DNA from: Prevotella sp. UBA1378
Lineage (GTDB): Bacteria; Bacteroidota; Bacteroidia; Bacteroidales; Bacteroidaceae
DNA length: 25,359 nucleotides
Assembly (NCBI GenBank): GCA_002305505.1
Contig: DBRC01000031.1
Span: forward strand, 16,237 to 41,595
Direction of reading: 5' to 3'
This document shows positions 17,497-25,359 of this stretch, in pieces. The position numbers were made by a program, and so were the translations under genes. Position 1 is the stretch's first letter, and the number at the start of each line of letters is the position of its first letter. Below the pieces are notes generated by a model. That model saw only the letters and a program-made list of their open reading frames with translations. It was not told the origin of the DNA and did no database searches.

Positions 17497-20364
17497 TTAT
17501 TTTACAACATACTTCTTGCCGTTGAAGATATAGATGCCGCGCGGCAGGTTCTTCAAGCCTTCGAGCGTATCGGCCACCTTCATACCCGTCATAGAGTAAA
17601 CACCGTTCTTAACGGCTTTCTGGATGATTTCACCGCCGATGGTCACTTGGCTCACGCCTGTAGTGATACTGCTCAGCTTAGCAGCCAGCTCGTTGATATA
17701 GTGCTTGGTAGTAGCAATGGTCTTATATTCGCTTCCTGCTACGGCAGCCTGTGCATCAGCCAGTCTTCTGCTCAAGCGCGACACTGCATTCTGCACAGCC
17801 TTGTCGGCCGACTCCTTGTTGGCATCAACCAAAGCCTGTGCCGCAGCGATGTCGGCATTGGCAGCAGCTTTCAAGTCGACAAGATAAATGGCAGGATCAC
17901 CACCGTAATAGATATAGTTGTCGCCGAATCCGTAGGTATTGGCACCAGCCCTGTCTATCTGTCCGTATGAGCACATACCGAGTTCCATCACTTCGGGTTC
18001 GCTGTTGGTCTTAACGTAATAAACAGAGTACTTGCCGGGAATATATCCGTTGATCGTCTGAGTCTCACTTGAATTTGAAGAATAATATTCGAACATGCGG
18101 CTGTGTACGCGTATAGAGTCGGGGGCTCCGTCGGGGCCGAACAGCATTTTCACTTCCGACTTATTGTAAATCGTATCGATAGCAATACCTGTTTCCTCAT
18201 CTGAAATCAGTGTTGCCATACCTAAATCGCATGCGATATTCGCATTGTGTGCCTGTGCACTTGCACGGTACTCGTAGATACCGGGAACGGTCAGGGTTAT
18301 TTTCTGGATAAACTTGCTCTGGGGCGAAGCTGTGTAACCACGCCATACCTGTGCACGGGTTCCATTGTCAAAATTCTCATCAGTACCCTGCTTGAAGTTT
18401 TCTCTCGAAGTATTGTTAGCCGAGAGTGTCCAACCGTTGATATTGCTTGTAAAGAACGGGTTAACAATTTCAAGTTCAGCGGGAAGGCCATAGGAAGCAT
18501 ACGACATAGCGAAATCCAGTTTTACTGCCTTCAACACCTTATCGCGCTCTACGTAAGCAAGACTATCGGCAGAGGCAGCTTCGCCCTCTTTCTCTGCATA
18601 GGTAGCTATCAGCGCGTTGGCTGCATCGATTTCGGCTTTCAGTGCAGCACGCTTCTGCGCATCTGCTCCTGCATATCTAACATCGTCGTGCAATGCTTGA
18701 GCCGCTGCCACGTCGGCAACAAGCGTCGAATAAGGAGCATTCAAGGCATAGATCTTCTGGATTGCCGTACGCATATAAGCCATATAGGTGTTCAGCTCTG
18801 TGGCATAATTCACGTCGGCAGCATCGTCTACATTCACTTCCACGCCTTCAGCGTTGATTTTTGCCAACGAAGCATCATAACGGCCCTGTGCAAGGGCGAT
18901 AGAATCGTTCAGCACTGCCCGGCCCCACTTATATTCGGGCTTAGCATATACCACCTTGGCCGAATCGAGCATTACCTTCAGTGCGTTCTGTGCCGTAGCA
19001 ATTTTGTCTACAAGATTCTTGTGGTCTTCAGCACCTGCAGTGGTGCTCAGGTTGCGGAGCACAGGATTGGCTATATAAAAGCTTCCGCCGAGCTTCTTGC
19101 CCACATATTCTTCCGGCAGCTTGAAAGCTGCTCCGAAAGTAACGTCTTCGCCTTCTTTCACTTCCTTGAAGATGGTATATGTCTCATAGTTGCGCTCTTC
19201 CATCACGCCAAGATCCAGCGTATCTCCGTTAAGGAAGATGCATCCACCCGCGAGGTTCGACTCGTAGTTAGGAATACTGCGCACAGCCGAAGCAGTACCC
19301 GACATCAGATAGGCTTTCACGTCGAGCGAGAACATATACTTGCCCGGCGACAGCTTCTTGGTAACAGTAGCCGTAGCATTCACGAGATCGTAAGAACCCT
19401 GAATCATCGAGTAGATTTCATTATCAATATCCGAAGCAGTGCTGTTCATGTGGAACCAGCGGCCACCCGTGAGCACCCAGTCACGAATACTGGTGGCTTT
19501 CTGCTGTTTGCCTGAACCTACCCAGTGGCTGATGAACGGCATCATATCGGCCGAGTTGGCATCAAGGAACGCTTTCAATGCCTCCTGATAACTGTCCATA
19601 AGGGTAGCCATCGTCGTTGCATCGTCGGGGTTCACATCAGCCGCATTGGCAATCACCGCCTTCAGATATTCCACTACGCCAAGGAAATCTTCGCGGCCTT
19701 TAGTGAAGTTAGAAGCATGCTCACCGGTGAGCAGCATGTCGGCATATTTCAGCGTGCGCTCAGCGATACGCGTGTCGTAAACCGACTGGATTGCATGGAT
19801 TTCGAAATCGGTTACCATTGTACCGGCAGCCATTCTGTCGAAATAGATAATCAGGAATTCGCCAGAAGCAATCTGCACCGTATCGTCGATGGTTTTCCAT
19901 TCTGCCGTAATCGTATTTACGTCGGCCACCGTACGGGCTTTCCCGGCCTTTTCCAGCGAAGCGTCGGTATTCACGAACACATCGGCATAGTTGGCTCCAC
20001 CCACTGTAACGGAGGTACTCACCGTCTCGGGGGCCTTAATCTTATAAGTCACCGAATAAACGCCCGGAGCAAGCGTTGCCGTGTATGCAAGCGCATTGCC
20101 GGCAGCAGCGTCTAAGCTTTGCAGCACGTTCTGGCCGTCGGGTCCGCCGCCTGCGACATAGTCCCAAGAGGCAGTGCTGACAGCATTGCCGTCGGCGCCG
20201 GTCCAGCCGTTAGTACCGTCGGTAAACGAACCGTTGGTAAGCAGGTTGTCGCCCGTTACCTTAAATTTTGCTGTCGGTGTGTAGATGTAGTCGCCTGTAT
20301 TATAGGCATAAGAACCCAACACGCAGAATACAGCAAATAACTGTAGCAGTAATCGTTTCTTCAT
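17497..20364 (-). CDS. Secreted multimodular protein with type IX-like C-terminal tail, unknown function
   Basis: I do not recognise a specific family for this 955-residue protein. Residues 1-20 are a standard signal peptide ending GSYA, with no lipobox. Three beta-sandwich-like modules are suggested: about 38-195 (LLTNGSFTDGTNGWTG), 287-440 and 632-800 (IVNPFFTSNINGWTL). The repeated N-x-x-F...GW pattern resembles galactose-binding or CBM4/9-like folds. Between them lie helical, Ala/Asp-rich stretches at about 450-620 and 825-900, similar in feel to FIVAR-type linkers. Residues 905-955 (GVYSMTGMKV, then LPRGIYIFNGKKYVVK) look like a type IX (Por) secretion sorting domain. No catalytic motif is visible. 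It is monocistronic, with its own promoter and terminator. A secreted carbohydrate-binding protein is the best guess. Confidence 0.75.
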   Translation of the reverse strand: MKKRLLLQLFAVFCVLGSYAYNTGDYIYTPTAKFKVTGDNLLTNGSFTDGTNGWTGADGNAVSTASWDYVAGGGPDGQNVLQSLDAAAGNALAYTATLAPGVYSVTYKIKAPETVSTSVTVGGANYADVFVNTDASLEKAGKARTVADVNTITAEWKTIDDTVQIASGEFLIIYFDRMAAGTMVTDFEIHAIQSVYDTRIAERTLKYADMLLTGEHASNFTKGREDFLGVVEYLKAVIANAADVNPDDATTMATLMDSYQEALKAFLDANSADMMPFISHWVGSGKQQKATSIRDWVLTGGRWFHMNSTASDIDNEIYSMIQGSYDLVNATATVTKKLSPGKYMFSLDVKAYLMSGTASAVRSIPNYESNLAGGCIFLNGDTLDLGVMEERNYETYTIFKEVKEGEDVTFGAAFKLPEEYVGKKLGGSFYIANPVLRNLSTTAGAEDHKNLVDKIATAQNALKVMLDSAKVVYAKPEYKWGRAVLNDSIALAQGRYDASLAKINAEGVEVNVDDAADVNYATELNTYMAYMRTAIQKIYALNAPYSTLVADVAAAQALHDDVRYAGADAQKRAALKAEIDAANALIATYAEKEGEAASADSLAYVERDKVLKAVKLDFAMSYASYGLPAELEIVNPFFTSNINGWTLSANNTSRENFKQGTDENFDNGTRAQVWRGYTASPQSKFIQKITLTVPGIYEYRASAQAHNANIACDLGMATLISDEETGIAIDTIYNKSEVKMLFGPDGAPDSIRVHSRMFEYYSSNSSETQTINGYIPGKYSVYYVKTNSEPEVMELGMCSYGQIDRAGANTYGFGDNYIYYGGDPAIYLVDLKAAANADIAAAQALVDANKESADKAVQNAVSRLSRRLADAQAAVAGSEYKTIATTKHYINELAAKLSSITTGVSQVTIGGEIIQKAVKNGVYSMTGMKVADTLEGLKNLPRGIYIFNGKKYVVK

Positions 20365-20428
20365 TTTACAATTTGTTTTAAGTTTAAAAAATTAATAGAC
20401 AAATATCTCCTTAAATAGTTAGTTCGTG

Positions 20429-20460
20429 CAAAGATAATGATTAATCCCTTTGCCCCCAAG
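20429..20460 (-). promoter_or_regulatory. Promoter of the 955-residue protein gene
   Basis: On the minus strand CTTG (20460-20457), 20 nt, then TATCTTTG (20436-20429) is an exact match to the -7 consensus TAnnTTTG of Bacteroides, with a near match at -33. The start codon is 64 nt downstream, in an A/T-rich leader. Confidence 0.75.
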
Positions 20461-20493
20461 AGTTTGTAACCGCTATTTTTGATATTTAACCCT

Positions 20494-20509
20494 TGTTTTT
20501 TGAGACACC
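20494..20509 (-). promoter_or_regulatory. Candidate shared operator upstream of the 955-residue protein gene
   Basis: The minus strand reads GGTGTCTCAAAAAACA, nearly the same as the element at 17405-17418 apart from a TC insertion. It is 57 nt from the -7 box. It suggests that this gene and the FAS1/SusCD operon answer to the same regulator; neither the regulator nor its gene is in this window. Confidence 0.4.
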
Positions 20510-20531
20510 CCGTATCAATGCATCTTTACGT

Positions 20532-20571
20532 CCCGGCTTGCAGGGCAGGCTTTGAGCCCCCTGCAGCCGGG
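20532..20571 (-). terminator. Strong hairpin after the PL11-like gene, no U-run
   Basis: CCCGGCTTGCAGGG (20532-20545) pairs with CCCTGCAGCCGGG (20559-20571) over 13 bp with one bulged base. A nested GGCT/AGCC stem (20548-20551 with 55-58) extends it to 17 bp. It starts 8 nt after the TAA at 20580-20582. No T-run follows on the minus strand, so it may be an mRNA 3'-end stabiliser or a factor-assisted stop rather than a classical intrinsic terminator. Confidence 0.6.
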
Positions 20572-20579
20572 CCTCTGCT

Positions 20580-23500
20580 TTATTTCACGGCTATCTTCCT
20601 TACACTGCCCTTACCGCCGGAGAAGCTGCGCACGATATAGGTGCCTGCCTCTACGCCCAGCTGCCCGAGCGCAGCCGCCACCCGGCCGCCTGCGATGGTG
20701 AACGTGCCCACCTTGACGCCCGTAAGCGTATAAACCTCATATTCGGTTTCCGCACCGGCTGCAAGGGAACTTATCCCGGTAGAAACAATCACTTTCAGCA
20801 CGCCTTCGTTGGCCAGCAGGGCGGAGGTGTCCCACTCAAGCCCTTCGGGCAGTCCGGGCAGTTCCAGCGAGGGTGTGCCCGAGAACGAGCTGCTTGCATT
20901 CCAAAGCGTAAAACTGTCGCCCGCAGCCGGCGTGTAACCGTCCAGCAATACCACTTTCAACGTGCCGTTGAAGATGAGCAGGCGTGGCATGAGCTGCGAG
21001 TTCTTGCTGCTGTTGATGAGGAAGTTAACCGTAGCACCCGCCTTTACATTAAGCAGGGCGTTGGTTTTGAGCGTTCCGGGAGTCTCGCTGTAGACGCTGC
21101 CGCGCGGCGTGAGCTGGGCACCGCTTTCTACCGCAATCGAGTTGACCAAGCCCTGCCCGGCCACATGCCCGCTGCCTTTTACCGTCAGCTGGTTACTGCC
21201 GTTGAGCAGCGTCGACAAAGAGGCGTCGGAGAAGATCAGCTGTCCGTTTTCTACGGTGAGGGGGGCGGTGATATTGCCCAGCGCCAGCAGGCGCATCGTG
21301 CCGCTGCCCGACTTGATTAACGGGGCGGAAGACTTGGCGCTGAATACGAAGCTGGCGTCGTTGGCACCGATGGTATATGTCCCGGTTCCGGCCAGCGTCC
21401 CCGCCCCGGCCACTGTACCTATGGCCATGTTCTTTCCGTTGTTGGTCACGGTAACACCGTCGTTCAGCCGCAGTGTTGCATTGGGCAGTCCATAGGTATT
21501 ATTGAAGATGAACGAGGGGTCGTACGTGCCGCGCTTCTGCAGGGCCGGCACCACAGTGCCCGTAAAGGCGCTCCAGTCGCCTTCAAAGTAATTGCGCACG
21601 CCGGCAGCAGTAACAGTGAACGTGCCGCTGCCCGTCAGCGTACCTGTATATTGACAGCGTGGGTCGCAGAGGAGCGTACCGGTCTTAGCGGTTCCTACCA
21701 CGAAGTTGGCCGCATTGGTGGTATAGCTGCCCTCCCCGTTCGGGTCGGAAAGCGTACCGCCTTCAAATTCGACCGTCTTCGGCAGCGAGGTATAGCCTCC
21801 GGTCTCGGCAGCAGCTACGGTTCCGGCCTTGATTATCAGCTTGCCGATGGTGTTGCCGTTGCCCATATTGAGCGTTCCGGCACCGCTCTTGCTCAGCTCT
21901 GCGGCCGTCTTGCTGAGAATACCTTTGCTCATCGTGAGCGATATGCCCGCCGACACTTCCAGGTTGGCACCACCCTCGCCCACATACAGTGTCTGCCCCG
22001 TAGTGGCAGAGGCCGTGATGCCGAGCGTGGCGCCATTGGCCACGGTGATGGTCTTGCTTACATCGCCCAGCGCGCCGAAGTCTTGCCCGATTTCGTTAGC
22101 CAGCGACGTGACCATCAACCGGCCGGCATTCACCTCCGTATTTCCGGTGCGGTTCACATTGAGGATGCTTACCGTACCCGTGCCGTTCTTCACCATGCCG
22201 CCCCCGCCGATGATGCTGTCGCCCTGAATCGTTATCGTCTTGCTGTTGTTTGCGAACATGATGCCGGCCGGGGCCACCTTCCCTACCACCGTAACGGTAG
22301 TTGCCACGGCAGCATCACTGAAGGTGACAGAATCGCCGGGAACGAAGACTGCCGGTTCAGCGGTAGCATCGTCCACGAAGTTGGCCGTCTCGTCCGTATT
22401 CCAGTTTCCGCTCTCATTGCCTGTCCATGTAACGTTGCCGGCATCGTAGCCTTGCACGTCGAGGTAGAGTTTACCGTCTTCGTAAACCAGCGCGGTTTTA
22501 TGCGCCGAAAGACCTTCGATGACAATGTGCCCGATGTCGCCCTTGATTTCACCGGCTTCGCCGATAAGGTATTTCCCGTTGGCCAGCCTTGCATCGCCGC
22601 CGGCATGTGCACGGAAAACGAACACCGGCGCACTGTACGTCGGGCCGGCAGCCCAGTTTTTCTTTTCTATCTTCAATACATTCGCCTTGATGGTGTCGGC
22701 CGAGAGACCGTCGCCGTAAAGGTCGATGGCTACCCGCGAACCGAAGTTCAGTATGAGCGAATCGGCCGTAATGCTGCTCTTTACGTCGCGGCCGCCGGGA
22801 TTTACGGTAGCGTTGTAATCGGCCTGTATGGTCTTAAAGCGGCCGCCGTCGGAAATCAGCGCCGAATGGCGGTTGAGCCACACGCGGCTGGCCTCCATCG
22901 TACCGTCGAAGCGGAGCGTCCCGGCCCATACGTCGGTGGCACCCGTATATTTCTGCGTAACGGCCGGCAGCACCAGCATGCCGTCGCCCTGCTTCACCAA
23001 GCGCATGCCGCCGGCAAAGGCTCCGCCCCGCAGCGTATGGGTATAGGCGGCCGTGGTGATTCTGTTATTGTCATCGTTTCCCTGCACCCATGTAGGCGCG
23101 TTGTCGTAATATATATAAGGTGCTGTGCCGTCGGCTACGGTCACGGTCATGTCGGCCATGGCGCAGGTGATAATCTGCTTGTCGCCGGCATCGGCACCAA
23201 TGGTGCCGCCATCGGCCACCTCCGTACGCCCGGTCATCGTAAGCGGCGGCGGAGCCACGGTGATACCTTCCAGCTCGCCGAGGAAATAGCTGGTATGGGG
23301 CGGCTGGTTATAGCCGCACATCTGCCATACCATGGCCTGCCGGTACTGGTGGTCGTACCAGAGCGAATAATTGCGCCACCGCGTTGCAGTGGTAGTGGTG
23401 AAGATACGCACGTTATTGTCTTCGGTGCGCATCATCACTTCCTCGCGCCAGTCGCCGAAGATGTCGCCCTGATAGCAAGGAGTGGCTTTCGTGTCGTTAT

Positions 23501-25085
23501 TGGTCAGCGAGCCGGCCAGTGTCTCAATGTTGCCCATGCCGTATTTATAGATGGCACCGGGACTGTTGCGCGTGGCCGTGCCGTTGAACGACTCCTCTTG
23601 CAGGTCGCCGTCCCAATAGATACGGAAATTCAGCGTGACACCCGAGCTTTTCAGGCCGTCGACATGCGAGGCCGTGACACAGCTGATAGGGGTATCGTGG
23701 CCCGAATAGCCCATGGCTCCCGGGAAGTCGTTGCAGAAGTTGCCGGCCATCGCGCGGCCGTCGTCGCCGGTCCCTGCCAAGCGATAGTAGATTTTGCTGG
23801 TGGTGGCGTCGCGGTAGTTGTTAGCCGGGCGGTCCTCGTTGCAGGCATAGATTTCCTGCCCGTGCGTATAGGGGTCGAAGTCGCCGCAATGCTGCGCGTC
23901 GCCATGCCCCAGCCCGGTGGTGGAGAGCCCCCGGCCGTTGTCGTCGATGACCATCGAGCCGAACACGATTTCATCACGGCCGTCCCAGTCGACATCGGCG
24001 ATGCCGAAGTTATGATAGCCGTTGCCATACCACGGACTCTTCGAGTCGCTGCAGTTCCATCTCCAGCGGGTGGTCAGCGTGTGGGTAGACGGGTCTACGT
24101 CGAGCGCTATCATCTTATGGCGTGTATAGATGCCACGGGCCAAGAAGATGCTCGGCTTGCGGCCGTCGAGATAAGGGGCGCCGAAGAAATGCTTGGTTGA
24201 ACGGTGCCCATAGCCGTCGCCCCACGCCGCCTCGAGGTTGGTCTCCCCTGCCTCAAGGCGCTTCAACGGATACTCCATCACCTGATAAGGCTGCCCTGTT
24301 TCCCCATCCATGTAAACAAGATACTCGGCACCGTCGTGGATAAACCATTGGCCGCTCTGTCCGCCTGCCGCGCGGTAATTCTTCGAAGCATCGCCGATGG
24401 TGTAGGCGCTGCCGTCGGCCTTGTGGATCACCGTACCGTCGGCGGCACGCATCACCGCCTCCGCCTTGCCGTCGCCATCCCAGTCGTAGGCCACGATATT
24501 GTTTTCGTTGTTCTGGAAGTCGCCCATATTGGGGCCGAGGTCGATCCACCACAGCTTCTTGCCATTGAGCTTGTATACCTCGATAATGGCATACTCGCCG
24601 TTGTATCCTCCCGGAAGATAACCGTTTGCTGCATCGCTCCCGTTGTCGAACTTCAGGAGGATTTCCACCTCGCCGTCGCCGTCCACGTCGGCGCAACAGG
24701 CATCGTTAGGGATATAAGTGCTGGCTAAGCTGCCGTGGTCCATCGGGATGTCAAGATACTTGTTGGCCCATGTATCCACGGCTGCGCAGAGCGGCTGTGG
24801 CACGCCCCGCACAACGGCCTGCACCTGATAGCGGCTGGCCGCGGTGCCGGCGGCATCTGTATAGTTAGAAACGCTCAGCGGCCCGGCGTTCACCTTCGTC
24901 CCATCGCGGTAGAGGTTGTACTTCACGTCGTAGTACTCGTCGGCCTGGATGCGCCAGCTGCAGTATACGCCGCTGTTTACCTTGACGGCCACCAATCCAC
25001 GGCCGAGCACGTCGGTCGACCGCTGTGCCCATAGAGCCACGGAGGCCATACCCATAATAAGCAGGAGTATGAGTTTCTTTTTCAT
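20580..25085 (-). CDS. PL11 rhamnogalacturonan-lyase-like protein with beta-strand-repeat stalk and type IX-like tail
   Basis: A 1501-residue secreted protein. Residues 1-21 are a signal peptide. About 22-608 matches polysaccharide lyase family 11: GRGLVAVKV...SWR start, calcium-type DVDGDGEVE (133), DWDGDGKAE (201) and DVDWDGRDE (364), then TTGLGHGDAQHCGDFDP, YWDGDL, QGDIFGDWREEVMMRTEDN and GYNQPPHTSYFLGE. PL11 enzymes cleave rhamnogalacturonan I by beta-elimination. The family segment GxIRxGAHYTQF is replaced by MGDFQNNENNIVAYD, so activity or specificity may differ. About 690-1330 holds Gly/Thr-rich autotransporter-associated beta-strand repeats (such as KQGDGMLVLPAVTQKYTGAT and VKNGTGTVSILNVNRTGNT). 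About 1447-1501 is a sorting tail (YEVYTLTGVKV to GTYIVRS). PL11 proteins are usually near 600 residues, so the stalk more than doubles it. It is monocistronic. Confidence 0.85.
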   Translation of the reverse strand: MKKKLILLLIMGMASVALWAQRSTDVLGRGLVAVKVNSGVYCSWRIQADEYYDVKYNLYRDGTKVNAGPLSVSNYTDAAGTAASRYQVQAVVRGVPQPLCAAVDTWANKYLDIPMDHGSLASTYIPNDACCADVDGDGEVEILLKFDNGSDAANGYLPGGYNGEYAIIEVYKLNGKKLWWIDLGPNMGDFQNNENNIVAYDWDGDGKAEAVMRAADGTVIHKADGSAYTIGDASKNYRAAGGQSGQWFIHDGAEYLVYMDGETGQPYQVMEYPLKRLEAGETNLEAAWGDGYGHRSTKHFFGAPYLDGRKPSIFLARGIYTRHKMIALDVDPSTHTLTTRWRWNCSDSKSPWYGNGYHNFGIADVDWDGRDEIVFGSMVIDDNGRGLSTTGLGHGDAQHCGDFDPYTHGQEIYACNEDRPANNYRDATTSKIYYRLAGTGDDGRAMAGNFCNDFPGAMGYSGHDTPISCVTASHVDGLKSSGVTLNFRIYWDGDLQEESFNGTATRNSPGAIYKYGMGNIETLAGSLTNNDTKATPCYQGDIFGDWREEVMMRTEDNNVRIFTTTTATRWRNYSLWYDHQYRQAMVWQMCGYNQPPHTSYFLGELEGITVAPPPLTMTGRTEVADGGTIGADAGDKQIITCAMADMTVTVADGTAPYIYYDNAPTWVQGNDDNNRITTAAYTHTLRGGAFAGGMRLVKQGDGMLVLPAVTQKYTGATDVWAGTLRFDGTMEASRVWLNRHSALISDGGRFKTIQADYNATVNPGGRDVKSSITADSLILNFGSRVAIDLYGDGLSADTIKANVLKIEKKNWAAGPTYSAPVFVFRAHAGGDARLANGKYLIGEAGEIKGDIGHIVIEGLSAHKTALVYEDGKLYLDVQGYDAGNVTWTGNESGNWNTDETANFVDDATAEPAVFVPGDSVTFSDAAVATTVTVVGKVAPAGIMFANNSKTITIQGDSIIGGGGMVKNGTGTVSILNVNRTGNTEVNAGRLMVTSLANEIGQDFGALGDVSKTITVANGATLGITASATTGQTLYVGEGGANLEVSAGISLTMSKGILSKTAAELSKSGAGTLNMGNGNTIGKLIIKAGTVAAAETGGYTSLPKTVEFEGGTLSDPNGEGSYTTNAANFVVGTAKTGTLLCDPRCQYTGTLTGSGTFTVTAAGVRNYFEGDWSAFTGTVVPALQKRGTYDPSFIFNNTYGLPNATLRLNDGVTVTNNGKNMAIGTVAGAGTLAGTGTYTIGANDASFVFSAKSSAPLIKSGSGTMRLLALGNITAPLTVENGQLIFSDASLSTLLNGSNQLTVKGSGHVAGQGLVNSIAVESGAQLTPRGSVYSETPGTLKTNALLNVKAGATVNFLINSSKNSQLMPRLLIFNGTLKVVLLDGYTPAAGDSFTLWNASSSFSGTPSLELPGLPEGLEWDTSALLANEGVLKVIVSTGISSLAAGAETEYEVYTLTGVKVGTFTIAGGRVAAALGQLGVEAGTYIVRSFSGGKGSVRKIAVK

Positions 25086-25142
25086 TGTTGTTTTGTCAGT
25101 TATTCAGTCTATATAAAAGTTAGCTTTTTAGCTATCACGCTG

Positions 25143-25150
25143 CAAAATTA
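25143..25150 (-). promoter_or_regulatory. Probable -7 box of the PL11-like gene
   Basis: The minus strand reads TAATTTTG then CAGCG, an exact TAnnTTTG match, 57 nt before the start codon. The -33 box is not convincing: only a TTTC lies at a fitting distance, so an activator may be needed. A small stem TAGCT/AGCTA (25121-25134) would fall at the start of the transcript. Confidence 0.5.
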
Positions 25151-25176
25151 TATAAAATAACGCAAAGGAAATTAGG

Positions 25177-25197
25177 AATATAGTACAAAATATAGTA
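25177..25197 (-). promoter_or_regulatory. 9-bp direct repeat, candidate activator site
   Basis: AATATAGTA (plus-strand reading) occurs exactly at 25177-25185 and 25189-25197, a period of 12 bp, and ends 27 nt upstream of the -7 box. Short direct repeats at about one helical turn just upstream of the core promoter are typical of sites for AraC-type or response-regulator activators. The motif is A/T-rich, so chance cannot be excluded. Confidence 0.4.
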
Positions 25198-25266
25198 ATT
25201 TTGTTCAAATCACAGCTGTCGGCTCAGCCTCTCTGCGGCTTCGGCGGATAAGGCGCCGGGCATCAC

Positions 25267-25346
25267 GCAGCAAGGTTTTTACAGCCTAAAAGCGCACCAT
25301 CCGGGGCAAAGGGTTTATCCCCCATTTTGATTTTCGGCCATTTTTC
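25267..25346 (-). repeat. Right copy of the edge inverted repeat; possible ends of flanking reading frames
   Basis: Read on the minus strand, this begins GAAAAATGGCCGAAAATCA, matching bases 1-19 of the window with one change. It then follows the left copy loosely through CCGGAT, GCGC, GTAAAA and CTTGCTGC. A second GCCAAAAATC lies just outside it at 25350-25359. Two minus-strand frames are open from the window edge: one to TAA at 25315-25317 (ending KMAENQNGG) and one to TGA at 25263-25265. Either might be the last codons of an upstream gene; I recognise neither. The bases between here and the direct repeat hold a short palindrome, ACAGCTGT (25212-25219), and nothing else clear. Confidence 0.45.
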
Positions 25347-25359
25347 TGAGATTTTTGGC

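Noticed and set aside
20406..20412. AAGGAGA Shine-Dalgarno-like sequence on the minus strand upstream of the 955-residue protein gene
   Set aside because: It lies more than 40 nt before the ATG, and the nearby TTG codon is out of frame. Bacteroidota leaders commonly lack Shine-Dalgarno sites.
21651..24200. Long open frame on the plus strand opposite the PL11-like gene
   Set aside because: It is wholly antisense to a gene with clear domain content. Its translation is rich in His, Arg, Val and Gly with no motif or signal, as expected for a GC-rich shadow frame.
1..25359. The whole window as a transposon bounded by terminal inverted repeats
   Set aside because: There is no transposase, integrase or relaxase, no visible target-site duplication, and the repeats are diverged. 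A dispersed repeat is the simpler reading.

Overview
The window comes from a Bacteroidota chromosome, most likely a gut-type Bacteroidales. The evidence is two SusC/SusD outer-membrane pairs, many lipoproteins with Cys-plus-acidic N-termini, secreted proteins with type IX-like C-terminal tails, and promoters of the Bacteroides -33/-7 type (TATCTTTG). I cannot name the species. By eye the coding DNA is more GC-rich than classical Bacteroides. All nine credible genes lie on the minus strand, so transcription runs from high to low coordinates.

Region 1 (25085 to 20580): a monocistronic gene for a large secreted protein. It has a family PL11 rhamnogalacturonan-lyase-like propeller, a long stalk of autotransporter-associated beta-strand repeats, and a type IX-like sorting tail. 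It has its own promoter region and ends in a strong hairpin. Region 2 (20364 to 17497): a second monocistronic secreted protein with three beta-sandwich-like modules separated by helical segments, and the same kind of tail. It has a textbook promoter and an intrinsic terminator.

Region 3 (17278 to 276): a tight seven-gene operon with gaps of 5-19 nt and one 4-nt ATGA overlap. The order is four-FAS1 lipoprotein, SusC, SusD, two-FAS1 lipoprotein, two-FAS1 lipoprotein, SusC, SusD. It ends in a 30-bp hairpin followed by a U-run. The layout reads as two FAS1-SusC-SusD modules with an extra FAS1 protein between them. There is no enzyme, sensor, sigma or anti-sigma factor in the operon.

How the genes may work together (inference): the two upstream genes would provide surface or secreted binding and cleavage of a complex glycan, possibly pectic if the PL11 call holds. 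The operon would provide two TonB-dependent import channels with SusD lids and three FAS1 lipoproteins as surface binding or docking proteins. An A-rich element preceded by GGTGTC sits about 57 nt upstream of both the region-2 and the operon promoters, which suggests shared control.

The window edges carry diverged copies of one short repeat in inverted orientation. No RNA genes, CRISPR arrays, transposases or integrases were seen. No gene-free stretch exceeds 300 bases.
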